From JADHUC01 sp964617665 (lineage in GTDB: Bacteria > Planctomycetota > Planctomycetia > Pirellulales > Pirellulaceae), in contig CAZUAH010000805.1 of NCBI GenBank assembly GCA_964617665.1, positions 1-5,325 of the forward strand: 5,325 nucleotides of DNA, in the 5' to 3' direction. Below the pieces are notes generated by a model, which saw nothing but the letters and a program-made list of their open reading frames with translations, did no database searches and was not told where the DNA came from. The position numbers and the translations under genes are program-made. Of the stretch, positions 1 to 5,325 are shown piece after piece (the first letter of the stretch is position 1; every line of letters starts with the position of its first letter).

Positions 1-12
1 AAATCCGAGCCG

Positions 13-354
13 CTACTTCATGGCCACGCGCTCGCAGAGTGCGCCGCCGGAGAGCACGCGCTCGACACCCTCCAACTTGTCACGCCCGCCGGGGTTGTTT
101 GTGATCTTACCGGAGTGCTTGACGTAATCCATCACAAACAGTTTGTCTCCAGCGACTGCCGGTCCGCCGTAGCCGAGTTCGATGGGCACGCGCCATTTGA
201 CCGTCAGGCCGCCTTCCGGAAAACGATCGACAATACCGGCCTCGCGCCACACGCTGTCCCGCTCGGGACCGAGCCATTGGGGCCAATCGTCCGCCAGTGC
301 AGGAGAAAGCAAGAGCAGAACCGACATTAACGAGCAGAGGGTAATGATACGCAT
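13..354 (-). CDS. PQQ-like beta-propeller repeat protein, N-terminal fragment (113 aa, truncated)
   Basis: This is the beginning of an exported PQQ-like (BamB-type) beta-propeller protein, a family abundant in Planctomycetes and usually about 400 or more residues long. Residues 1-22 form a Sec signal peptide: a short n-region with one Arg, a Leu-rich core, and a likely cut after A-L-A. The mature part opens D-D-W-P-Q-W-L-G-P, the usual family start, followed by the first propeller strands (V-K-W-R-V-P, G-Y-G-G-P-A-V-A, L-F-V-M-D-Y-V). The start at 354 has GGGAG nine bases upstream and gives a clean signal peptide, so longer in-frame starts were rejected. After L-E-G-V-E-R-V-L, where the family normally continues into an L-C-x-D-A-x-T-G strand, the sequence reads S-G-G-A-L-C-E-R-V-A-M-K and stops at TAG. 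The product cannot form a full propeller. It is probably a pseudogene or the result of an indel or assembly error. The substrate is unknown. Confidence 0.72.
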   Translation of the reverse strand: MRIITLCSLMSVLLLLSPALADDWPQWLGPERDSVWREAGIVDRFPEGGLTVKWRVPIELGYGGPAVAGDKLFVMDYVKHSGKITNNPGGRDKLEGVERVLSGGALCERVAMK

Positions 355-363
355 CGCAGCAGA

Positions 364-368
364 CTCCC
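364..368 (-). promoter_or_regulatory. Ribosome binding site GGGAG for the PQQ-like gene
   Basis: Read on the minus strand, GGGAG lies nine bases before the ATG at 354-352. It decides the start, because the open frame extends in-frame up to 555 without another ATG that gives a signal peptide. Confidence 0.6.
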
Positions 369-441
369 AGGAAGAATTGCCTTTCTCACGGTCAACAACT
401 GTCCTCGCGAACCGTCCGCAGGATCTTGGAGAGAGAGACCA

Positions 442-470
442 ATTGTCTCCGTTGTGGAGTGCGTTGTCAA
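442..470 (-). promoter_or_regulatory. Candidate sigma70-type promoter for the PQQ-like gene
   Basis: On the minus strand, a perfect TTGACA (plus coordinates 465-470) is followed after exactly 17 bases by GACAAT (442-447), which matches four of six positions of TATAAT, including the key A2 and T6. Transcription would start near 435 and leave a leader of about 80 bases before the ATG at 354. The box spacing is ideal and the direction fits the downstream gene. The consensus is that of housekeeping sigma70. Planctomycete promoters are less well characterised, so this is a prediction. Confidence 0.5.
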
Positions 471-476
471 AAGGGG

Positions 477-509
477 CTTCGATCGCAGCATTGGGAAATG
501 CGATCGAAG
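477..509. repeat. Perfect 11-bp inverted repeat with 11-base spacer
   Basis: CTTCGATCGCA (477-487) and its exact reverse complement TGCGATCGAAG (499-509) flank an 11-base spacer. The repeat is centred at 493, about 58 bases upstream of the predicted leftward transcription start and just outside its -35 box. That is where a dimeric activator commonly binds. It could also form an RNA hairpin. On the minus strand it is followed by CCCCTTTT, which is a poor terminator tail, and nothing visible is transcribed leftward into it. The operator reading is therefore preferred, but it is inference. Confidence 0.55.
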
Positions 510-680
510 GGAGAAGCGGACGCGGGGGCCCCGGTTCGGAGCATTCCGAGAACAAGCACGGTCCGCTGTGTCCCTTTTTCTTCCGTCAGCGGCTATGAGA
601 ACATGGCGAAGAGAGAGTTCATTCTTCCGTTTGTCCGGTACACAACCGTGTGCGGGAAGTCGCCGAACCGGACGCCGAGG

Positions 681-711
681 GGCTGGCAGGCAACAGAACC
701 TGCCAAGAGCC
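681..711 (+). promoter_or_regulatory. Stem-loop upstream of the helical-repeat gene
   Basis: TGGCAGG (684-690) pairs perfectly with CCTGCCA (699-705) around an 8-base loop. GGC (681-683) can pair with GCC (709-711) across a 3-base bulge, giving about ten pairs. No U-tract follows, so it is not an intrinsic terminator. A smaller GGGC/GCCC hairpin (718-728) sits next to it. Its role is unknown. Confidence 0.35.
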
Positions 712-722
712 GGCCGGGGGCA

Positions 723-751
723 TTGCCCAGAATTCGTACAGCCGTGAGAAT
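723..751 (+). promoter_or_regulatory. Weak candidate promoter for the helical-repeat gene
   Basis: TTGCCC (723-728) and GAGAAT (746-751) are 17 bases apart, and each matches four of six consensus positions for sigma70. A start near 758 would give a leader of about 85 bases. Matches this weak occur often by chance. It is listed only because the spacing is right, and because the -10 box lies within the spacer of the inverted repeat at 739-770. Confidence 0.22.
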
Positions 752-770
752 TAGGTAATGTGAACGGCTG
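739..770. repeat. 7-bp inverted repeat, possible operator or leader hairpin
   Basis: CAGCCGT (739-745) and its exact reverse complement ACGGCTG (764-770) flank an 18-base AT-richer spacer that contains TTAGGTAATG. The half-site centres are 25 bases apart, and the repeat lies about 70 bases before the ATG at 842. It could be a split operator overlapping the weak promoter or an RNA stem in the leader. Repeats of this size can arise by chance in a region this long. Confidence 0.35.
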
Positions 771-826
771 CGCGTTTGGTGGCGACGAACACAAATGTTG
801 GCGGGGCAAGGTTCTCGTTTATGGTC

Positions 827-831
827 GGAGG
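827..831 (+). promoter_or_regulatory. Ribosome binding site GGAGG for the helical-repeat gene
   Basis: GGAGG ends ten bases before the ATG at 842. It favours that start over the upstream in-frame TTG (776), GTG (779) and ATG (821), none of which has a comparable site. Confidence 0.6.
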
Positions 832-841
832 CTGCGAAGAC

Positions 842-2698
842 ATGCTCACCGGTAACGTCAGCGAATGCGCATTTGGATATTCGGCGAGGCGTATCGGCCT
901 GTGTGTGCTGGCCTTGCTGGGCATGGTGTCGGCGGTTGGAACTGCATTTGCGGACGTTGCTGCCTGCGAACCGGCTGAACGGCAAGATGAGAAACGCGAT
1001 GTCCGTAGCCTTCTGGAGTCACTCACGTTTGAGGACTTCCGTCTGCGAGAGGAAGTAGTGCGGTGGCTCAGCGCCCAGGGGCTCGACGGAGCCAGGCAGT
1101 TGCTGCGGTTGGCAGAAGACGGTGAACCTGAGATCCGGCGCAAAGCTCGTTACATGTTGCGGCGGACGTTCTGGGAGCTTACGACGCATCTGTCAAAGGA
1201 ATGCGGCGGGCCATCGGGGCAGCGTCGGGCGGACGCCCGAGTGACGCTGATCGGCTTAGCCAAACTCTACCCACTCGATTCGCACCATCACGACGGCTGG
1301 CACAAGGTCGCCCTGATTTGCGAGCGATTGAAACTGCCTGCCATGGCTTTGGACGCGTATCAGCGATGGCAGCCAAAAGGCACTGGCTGCGGCACCTGCA
1401 ACGCCTCGATCGCCGCCCGGAAAGCCCACGGCATCGTGCGGTGCTACAGGGAGCTGAACCAGTTTGACAAGGCGATCGAACTGTGTTGGGCTGGGCTCCG
1501 AAGAGACGACTTGATGCCGCACACGCAAATCGCTATCGAACTGGTAGAGCTGTACGAGGCCCAAGGGCGGCTCGATCAACTGGCTTCGGAATTCGATCGA
1601 TTCGAAGGCCCGCCGAACTCGGACGCCAAGGTGGTGTCGGCATACATTGAGATCGTGAGGGCCTTTCAGGAAGAACGGTACGAAAAGGTGCTCCTGCACT
1701 TGACCGGCGGCCGCCTGAGCCAGCCGCCCGAAACCGAGCTGCGCTACTGGCAAGATTGGCGCGCACCGGTCATTGCCGAGCGATTCGGTCGCATAGGCGA
1801 ACGCGCCGTCCCAATCTTGGCGGAACATCTGCGCAGCCTCAGCGAGAGCGAACTGCACCACTCGCTATGGGTCTTTGAGGCTCTGCGATTGACCGGCAGT
1901 TCGAAGGCGATCGCCCCAGCCTTGGAGGAGGCCAAACGGGCACAGGCCCTTTCTTGGCCGGCAGTCAGCCGACTGTTTCGTTCCTTTCCGGAGGTGGCTA
2001 CCGCACGTCTGGCACCGCTGCTCGCGGACAGCAAGGCGAGGTGGCTCGCCGCCCGGGAACTGGCCAAGTTGGGCACTTCAGGAGCAATCACTGCAATAAT
2101 CGAGCACATGCCTTCAGGAAATCGACCGCTCTCGAGCCGATCCGAAATCTCCTTTGCCGCAACTTGTTTCTCGGCCCTCTGGCGGCTTACCGGCCAGACG
2201 CTTGATATGCAGAATTGGCCGGACGAGCGCATCGGCGCGGAAGGCAAGAGTCGGTGGGAGCGGTGGTGGCGCGAGCAAGCGGGCGTCTTTGACCCCAAAT
2301 CGCTTGAATGGTGGCAGTCTGCTGACGCGGAACCCGCACTTCTGAGAGCGTTTGGCACGCAGCGTTACGACGGGACTGCTGTGAGGGATTTGATGGCCCT
2401 GGAGCATCCGGTCCTCGCCCAACTTCTCCGGCGGCCACAGCCCGATTCTGAGGACTGGTACGAAAAGCGTCGTTGGGCCAGCGTGAAGGTGGAAGTGGCC
2501 AAGGTGTGGTTACGTTTTGATCCGGACGCCGCCGTGCCCGTACTCATCGAGCTTTCGAACTGGTCGCCTAAGGAGGTGTATCCCGTACTTCGTCCCCTCG
2601 CGCGCAAGGATCTCGGCCAACGGAAGGAGGTTTGGCGAGCATGGTGGTGTGACAACAAGCAGAAGGTCATCTCGGAAGTCCAAGAGCGGTGGTGGTAG
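842..2698 (+). CDS. Exported HEAT/TPR-like helical-repeat protein with duplicated Trp motif (618 aa)
   Basis: This is a predicted secreted or periplasmic alpha-solenoid protein of unknown function. Residues 1-37 look like a signal peptide: R-R before a hydrophobic core at 19-36 and a cut near A-F-A/D. V-A-A-C at 39-42 could instead be a lipobox. Residues 55-115 resemble a HEAT-type hairpin (E-E-V-V-R-W-L, E-I-R-R-K-A-R). Residues 132-255 resemble TPR hairpins (A-M-A-L-D-A-Y, F-D-K-A-I-E-L, L-V-E-L-Y-E-A-Q-G) and contain a single C-x2-C (183/186). Residues 308-450 and 495-590 return to HEAT-like repeats. The C-terminal part carries W-x2-WW-x13-WW (472-491) and W-x2-WW-x14-WW (598-618), the latter forming the very end of the protein. 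No catalytic motif was recognised, so a scaffold or protein-binding role is inferred. It is followed after 52 bases by a second exported protein and probably shares its transcript. The start at 842 rests on GGAGG and the signal peptide. Confidence 0.8.
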   Translation: MLTGNVSECAFGYSARRIGLCVLALLGMVSAVGTAFADVAACEPAERQDEKRDVRSLLESLTFEDFRLREEVVRWLSAQGLDGARQLLRLAEDGEPEIRRKARYMLRRTFWELTTHLSKECGGPSGQRRADARVTLIGLAKLYPLDSHHHDGWHKVALICERLKLPAMALDAYQRWQPKGTGCGTCNASIAARKAHGIVRCYRELNQFDKAIELCWAGLRRDDLMPHTQIAIELVELYEAQGRLDQLASEFDRFEGPPNSDAKVVSAYIEIVRAFQEERYEKVLLHLTGGRLSQPPETELRYWQDWRAPVIAERFGRIGERAVPILAEHLRSLSESELHHSLWVFEALRLTGSSKAIAPALEEAKRAQALSWPAVSRLFRSFPEVATARLAPLLADSKARWLAARELAKLGTSGAITAIIEHMPSGNRPLSSRSEISFAATCFSALWRLTGQTLDMQNWPDERIGAEGKSRWERWWREQAGVFDPKSLEWWQSADAEPALLRAFGTQRYDGTAVRDLMALEHPVLAQLLRRPQPDSEDWYEKRRWASVKVEVAKVWLRFDPDAAVPVLIELSNWSPKEVYPVLRPLARKDLGQRKEVWRAWWCDNKQKVISEVQERWW

Positions 2699-2750
2699 CG
2701 GGCTTGGAAGGTACACGGGTAAGTCGATATGCAGGTTGGGATGACGAATC

Positions 2751-3656
2751 ATGAGTTCATTACTACTATTTGCAGTTTTTGCGCCGGTGGGAGCGACCAG
2801 CGACGTCGTGGTCGAATTGAAGTTCGATCGCATGACCATTCGCCGGGGTGACGTGGCCTATTGCGTAGTCCGAGTCGTCAACAAGTCGGATGAGCCACGC
2901 GAGCTGGCGGCGCCGGTACCTGTAGGGAACGTGTGGTTCAAGGTAGAGTTGGCAGGCAAAGCCACGGCACGCTGGCAGACCGGTGGCGGGGGGCTCTTCG
3001 GCGGCTTCAAGCACGAGATCGTGGCTTCGGACGGCAGCCTCGTCACGTGGGCTCAGGTTCCCTTGTTCACGGCGAAAGTACTCCGCGAAACCAAAGGCGA
3101 TTTGCGCTTGGCCAAAGTCACCGGCGTTTACTACAACGGACCGAAGAGTCACCAATCGGAACCCGCGCGCATCGCGATTACTGGGGACATCTCCAGGAGC
3201 CCCAATAAACGCGATCTGGTGAGGCAGTTGTATGTCCCCCTGGAACTCCAACCGGAAATGAACGAAGAATGGGACCGACGGATGCGAAAGACACCGCAGA
3301 TCAGGGACTTGCTCGGACCGACCGCATTGGGTGACATTCCGTGGACGCTGAGTGTACCTGCCGCCCTCGAGTCCTTTCGGTCGGACCTGGTGAAGGACTG
3401 CGCTGTGTATCGTATTGCTTCCATCACTGCGGCCCTACAACAATGCGTGCTGGCCGAAGAGGCGAACAAGGCTACCGCAATCACCCAACTGTCACGCGAA
3501 TTTGAACGATGCGGAAGCGCGGAAAGAAAGTGGTTCGTCCGCCAGATTCCTTTCGAGCTGGAAGAAGTTGATTCCGTGTCCCGCCGTCTCTTCATCGAGG
3601 CATTCCCGTCACATGCGGAAGAGTACAAGGCGTTACCTGCTGATGAGAAGCGTTAG
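2751..3656 (+). CDS. Exported protein of unknown function with Ig-like N-terminal half (301 aa)
   Basis: I do not recognise the family. Residues 1-15 form a short hydrophobic signal-like segment (S-L-L-L-F-A-V-F-A-P-V-G-A) with a possible cut after V-G-A, but no Lys or Arg precedes it. Residues 18-145 alternate beta strands in the manner of an Ig-like or CARDB-like sandwich: V-V-V-E-L-K-F, I-R-R-G-D, Y-C-V-V-R-V-V-N-K-S-D-E-P, then V-W-F-K-V-E-L and R-I-A-I-T-G-D. A Gly-rich loop lies at 78-85. Residues 155-300 are charged and mostly helical, with no recognised motif. An in-frame TGA at 2742-2744 prevents a longer reading, so the ATG at 2751 is the only reasonable start. Its ribosome site is weak (GGG at 2738-2740). 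It lies 52 bases after the helical-repeat gene and is probably translated from the same mRNA. A partner or surface-binding role is inference only. Confidence 0.75.
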   Translation: MSSLLLFAVFAPVGATSDVVVELKFDRMTIRRGDVAYCVVRVVNKSDEPRELAAPVPVGNVWFKVELAGKATARWQTGGGGLFGGFKHEIVASDGSLVTWAQVPLFTAKVLRETKGDLRLAKVTGVYYNGPKSHQSEPARIAITGDISRSPNKRDLVRQLYVPLELQPEMNEEWDRRMRKTPQIRDLLGPTALGDIPWTLSVPAALESFRSDLVKDCAVYRIASITAALQQCVLAEEANKATAITQLSREFERCGSAERKWFVRQIPFELEEVDSVSRRLFIEAFPSHAEEYKALPADEKR

Positions 3657-3739
3657 CGAAAAGGGGCGGGAATCGTTTTCAAGAGTTGCTCTCGACCCAA
3701 CGCGGCCTTTTTCCAACCAGCCTGTCGACAGACGTGTTG
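3657..3739. other. Convergent intergenic gap, no clear terminator
   Basis: These 83 bases lie between the 3' ends of the 301-residue gene and glpD. They contain a 10-bp self-complementary palindrome, CTGTCGACAG (3722-3731), and a T5 run (3708-3712), but no strong GC-rich stem directly before a T-run on either strand. Transcription from the two sides may overlap, or termination may be Rho-dependent. Confidence 0.5.
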
Positions 3740-5263
3740 TCAAAAGGACATACCGAAGTGATGCCGAAGTCGGTCGATGGTACGTTCGACGTGGTCGTCG
3801 ACATCGCCCGCTGCCAATTTGTCCGCCTCGACAAGCAATTTCGCTAACTCTCTGAGACACTCGACCGACAAACCGCGATGATACAACAGCATCAGTCTCC
3901 GTTCGACCAGATCCTCGAGCCGATCAATCCACTCGTGCTCGATCACCCAGCGAGCCAGAGCCACCGGCAGATCGGTATCGGCAAGGCACTTGGTGGATGT
4001 GTTGTCGAGTGACGCTAGTAGCGACCGACAACGAGTGCCGTACAGGGACCAGAATGCCTTGACGCTCGACCGCGACAGCCCTGACTGCTGCGCCAGTTGA
4101 TCCCATTCGGCCGCGAGATCCTCGTCGCTCGACGGATACGATTCGCCGCCGGGGATACACCGGTCGCGTGAATCAGCCGTTGGCGATCTTCCCAAACGTG
4201 AGAGGATCGTTTGCGCCGCGTTCTGAGCCAGTGATCGACACGTCGTCAGTTTGCCGCCGATGATGGAGTAAAGCGGTACGTCACCATCGGCGTGTTCTTC
4301 CATCCAGTGGCGCCGCGTGATAGCGCCCGGCACGGTATCGTCACTATACGGAAGCGGTCGTACGCCGGCATAGTGCAGATGGATATCGCCGCGTTCGATT
4401 TGAATCTGCGGCATTAGGCGATGCACGACATCCAGCAGATAGTCCACTTCCTCGTCACGTGCCACCGCATCCGCCGGATCGCCCTCGAACGGAATATCCG
4501 TCGTGCCGACCAGCACGGCGTCGCCCAGCGGCAACACAAACACGGGACGGCCGTCTTCGGCTTCGGCATACAGGGCGCGTCCGTCAAGTGCCTCGCGGAG
4601 CGGCTGATGGAACGTTAGGAAATGACTCCCTTTCGTGCCGCCAATCAATCTCTTGGAATTCGCATTCAGTTGTTCCAGCGTGTGATCTACCCACGCACCG
4701 GTGGCGTTGACGACCGCTGCAGGTTCAATTCGTTGAATTGGTTGGCCGTCGGCGGCATCCGTTTGACGGATCTCGACGTACCCTTCGGCTAAACTCGCTT
4801 CGTGGTATGTGTATACGTCGAACGGGACGCCGGTTTCGGCCGACAGCGATCTTGCATCATCCAGTAGCGATACAACGAACCGCTCGGGATACACGATTTG
4901 GGCATCCCAATACGTGCACTGCCAGCGATAGCGCTCGGAGTCAACGGGAAGGGCTCCCGGTCTGTCGGTCGGCACAACGGAATGACGTGCCAGGTGCGGA
5001 TCTCGTGCGTAGCGATCGTACATCCACAGACCGGCTCGAATCAGCCACAATCCGCGTTCGGTCGGCTTCGAGGAACCTCGGCCGCGCAGAAATCGCAACG
5101 GTGCCGCCAACCATCCACCCCCACGTCGTCCAACGGGTATGTGTATCTCCAACGGCCGAACGAAATGCGGAGCCAACTGCAGCAGACGGCCTCGTTCCTC
5201 TAGCGATTCGCGCACCAGCGAGAACTCACCGTACTCCAAGTAGCGCAGGCCGCCATGAATCAT
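3740..5263 (-). CDS. glpD: FAD-dependent glycerol-3-phosphate dehydrogenase (GlpD), main body, N-terminus cut off by an in-frame stop
   Basis: GlpD oxidises sn-glycerol 3-phosphate to dihydroxyacetone phosphate at the inner membrane and passes electrons to quinone. These 507 residues cover all of the enzyme except the N-terminal FAD Rossmann segment. Family motifs appear in order: I-H-G-G-L-R-Y-L-E (2-10), Y-W-D-A-Q (118-122), V-N-A-T-G-A-W-V (185-192), G-T-K-G-S-H (209-214), G-T-T-D (253-256), G-V-R-P-L (300-304), I-G-G-K-L-T-T (335-341), then the helical C-terminal domain with E-H-E and E-R-R (442-456). Residues equivalent to the substrate-binding Arg, Tyr, Arg, Lys and Thr of E. coli GlpD, as I recall them, are R7, Y8, R302, K338 and T341, and all are present. 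The ATG at 5263 is not a real start. It lies inside a conserved motif, has no good ribosome site, and the same frame continues upstream through a TAG at 5272-5270. Protein made from here would lack the FAD dinucleotide-binding motif. Confidence 0.88.
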   Translation of the reverse strand: MIHGGLRYLEYGEFSLVRESLEERGRLLQLAPHFVRPLEIHIPVGRRGGGWLAAPLRFLRGRGSSKPTERGLWLIRAGLWMYDRYARDPHLARHSVVPTDRPGALPVDSERYRWQCTYWDAQIVYPERFVVSLLDDARSLSAETGVPFDVYTYHEASLAEGYVEIRQTDAADGQPIQRIEPAAVVNATGAWVDHTLEQLNANSKRLIGGTKGSHFLTFHQPLREALDGRALYAEAEDGRPVFVLPLGDAVLVGTTDIPFEGDPADAVARDEEVDYLLDVVHRLMPQIQIERGDIHLHYAGVRPLPYSDDTVPGAITRRHWMEEHADGDVPLYSIIGGKLTTCRSLAQNAAQTILSRLGRSPTADSRDRCIPGGESYPSSDEDLAAEWDQLAQQSGLSRSSVKAFWSLYGTRCRSLLASLDNTSTKCLADTDLPVALARWVIEHEWIDRLEDLVERRLMLLYHRGLSVECLRELAKLLVEADKLAAGDVDDHVERTIDRLRHHFGMSF

Positions 5264-5325
5264 CCGCGACTAGTAGGCGGTTGTGCCGGAAGCGATATCC
5301 GCCTTGTCGATCACAACGACGGGTA
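5264..5325 (-). pseudogene. glpD: Upstream glpD coding sequence with in-frame TAG, continuing beyond the window
   Basis: Read on the minus strand in the same frame as glpD, this stretch encodes P-V-V-V-I-D-K-A-D-I-A-S-G-T-T-A-Y, then TAG (5272-5270), then S-R, and runs into M-I-H-G-G-L-R-Y. This is the canonical GlpD FAD-loop segment, for example S-G-T-S-S-R-S-T-K-L-I-H-G-G in other members, with the stop in place of a conserved Ser. A single C-to-A change (TCG to TAG) explains it. The rest of the gene, including its G-x-G-x2-G motif and true start, lies outside the window. Either glpD is inactivated by a nonsense mutation, or this is a base error near a contig end. Confidence 0.85.

Larger units (their letters stand above)
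355..841. other. Divergent intergenic region with regulatory signals, no convincing gene
   Basis: About 490 bases separate the leftward PQQ-like gene from the rightward helical-repeat gene. Open frames cross it on both strands, but they read as low-information Arg/Ser/Pro-rich peptides without recognisable motifs and mostly lack good ribosome sites, so I treat them as non-coding. The region does hold a leftward sigma70-like promoter (442-470), a perfect 11-bp inverted repeat (477-509), a stem-loop at 681-711, and a 7-bp inverted repeat (739-770) before the rightward gene. A tiny peptide beginning M-A-K-R-E-F at about 605 cannot be excluded, but it has only a weak upstream ribosome site. Confidence 0.6.

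Noticed and set aside
13..15. Genome-wide amber recoding: TAG interrupts both the PQQ-like gene and glpD, and reading through the first gives R-L-G-F.
   Set aside because: The PQQ frame does not align convincingly with its family before or after the TAG. The 301-residue gene also ends in TAG, and readthrough there would run on for more than 30 codons into glpD. Separate lesions or errors are simpler.
563..592. CCGCTG / CAGCGG inverted repeat with 18-base spacer.
   Set aside because: A six-base arm with free spacing is expected about twice by chance in this region, and it has no positional link to a promoter or start.
426..758. Rightward open frame of 110 codons in the intergenic region.
   Set aside because: Its composition is rich in Arg, Ser and Pro with no motif. 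It overlaps the inverted repeat and stem-loops, and it has no convincing ribosome site. It is likely a chance frame in GC-rich DNA.
776..841. Longer start (TTG 776, GTG 779 or ATG 821) for the helical-repeat protein.
   Set aside because: These would place 7 to 22 extra residues before the signal peptide and lack a GGAGG-type site. The ATG at 842 has one at good spacing.
3657..3739. Bidirectional intrinsic terminator between the convergent genes.
   Set aside because: The possible stems (GTTG/CAAC before T5, GAAAA/TTTTC) are only four or five pairs. The 10-bp palindrome has no loop and no adjacent T-run.
3736..3747. GTTGTCAAAAGG repeated from 463-474, giving a second minus-strand TTGACA at the glpD stop codon.
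   Set aside because: No -10-like hexamer lies 16-18 bases downstream, and no leftward gene follows. A single shared 12-mer at the glpD stop is probably coincidence.

Overview
The window looks like a piece of a chromosome (or a metagenome contig) from a planctomycete-type bacterium, probably of the Pirellulales or a related group. This is inferred from gene style. There is an exported PQQ-propeller protein beginning D-D-W-P-Q-W-L-G-P, an exported HEAT/TPR-like protein with W-x2-W-W motifs, many Sec-type signal peptides, moderately GC-rich sequence, and a GlpD of the S-G-T-T-A-Y / I-H-G-G-L-R-Y type. No mobile element, CRISPR array, rRNA or tRNA was recognised.

Layout. Bases 13-354 (minus strand) hold the N-terminal part of a PQQ-like beta-propeller protein that stops after 113 residues, far short of its family. 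Bases 355-841 form a roughly 490-base divergent intergenic region. It holds a good sigma70-like promoter firing leftward, a perfect 11-bp inverted repeat just upstream of it, and several stem-loops before the rightward gene. Bases 842-2698 (plus) encode a 618-residue exported alpha-helical repeat protein. After 52 bases, 2751-3656 (plus) encodes a 301-residue exported protein with a beta-rich N-terminal half. These two are probably co-transcribed, and neither has a function I can name. An 83-base convergent gap (3657-3739) follows, with no clear terminator. Bases 3740-5325 (minus) carry most of an FAD-dependent glycerol-3-phosphate dehydrogenase (glpD). Its reading frame is broken by one in-frame TAG at 5270-5272, inside the conserved FAD-loop region.

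How the genes fit together. The middle pair looks like a small two-gene unit for envelope or periplasmic proteins, one a helical-repeat scaffold and the other an Ig-like beta-sandwich plus helices. GlpD belongs to glycerol and phospholipid metabolism and shows no link to the pair beyond convergent orientation. The two outer genes both appear damaged: one is truncated and the other carries a nonsense codon. Both lesions lie within about 60 bases of a window edge, so sequence error at a contig end must be weighed against real gene decay.

The observations most worth a second look are the glpD amber codon, the 11-bp inverted repeat beside the leftward promoter, and a duplicated tryptophan motif (W-x2-WW-x13-14-WW) in the helical-repeat protein. 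I do not see convincing evidence of a wholly new biological system.
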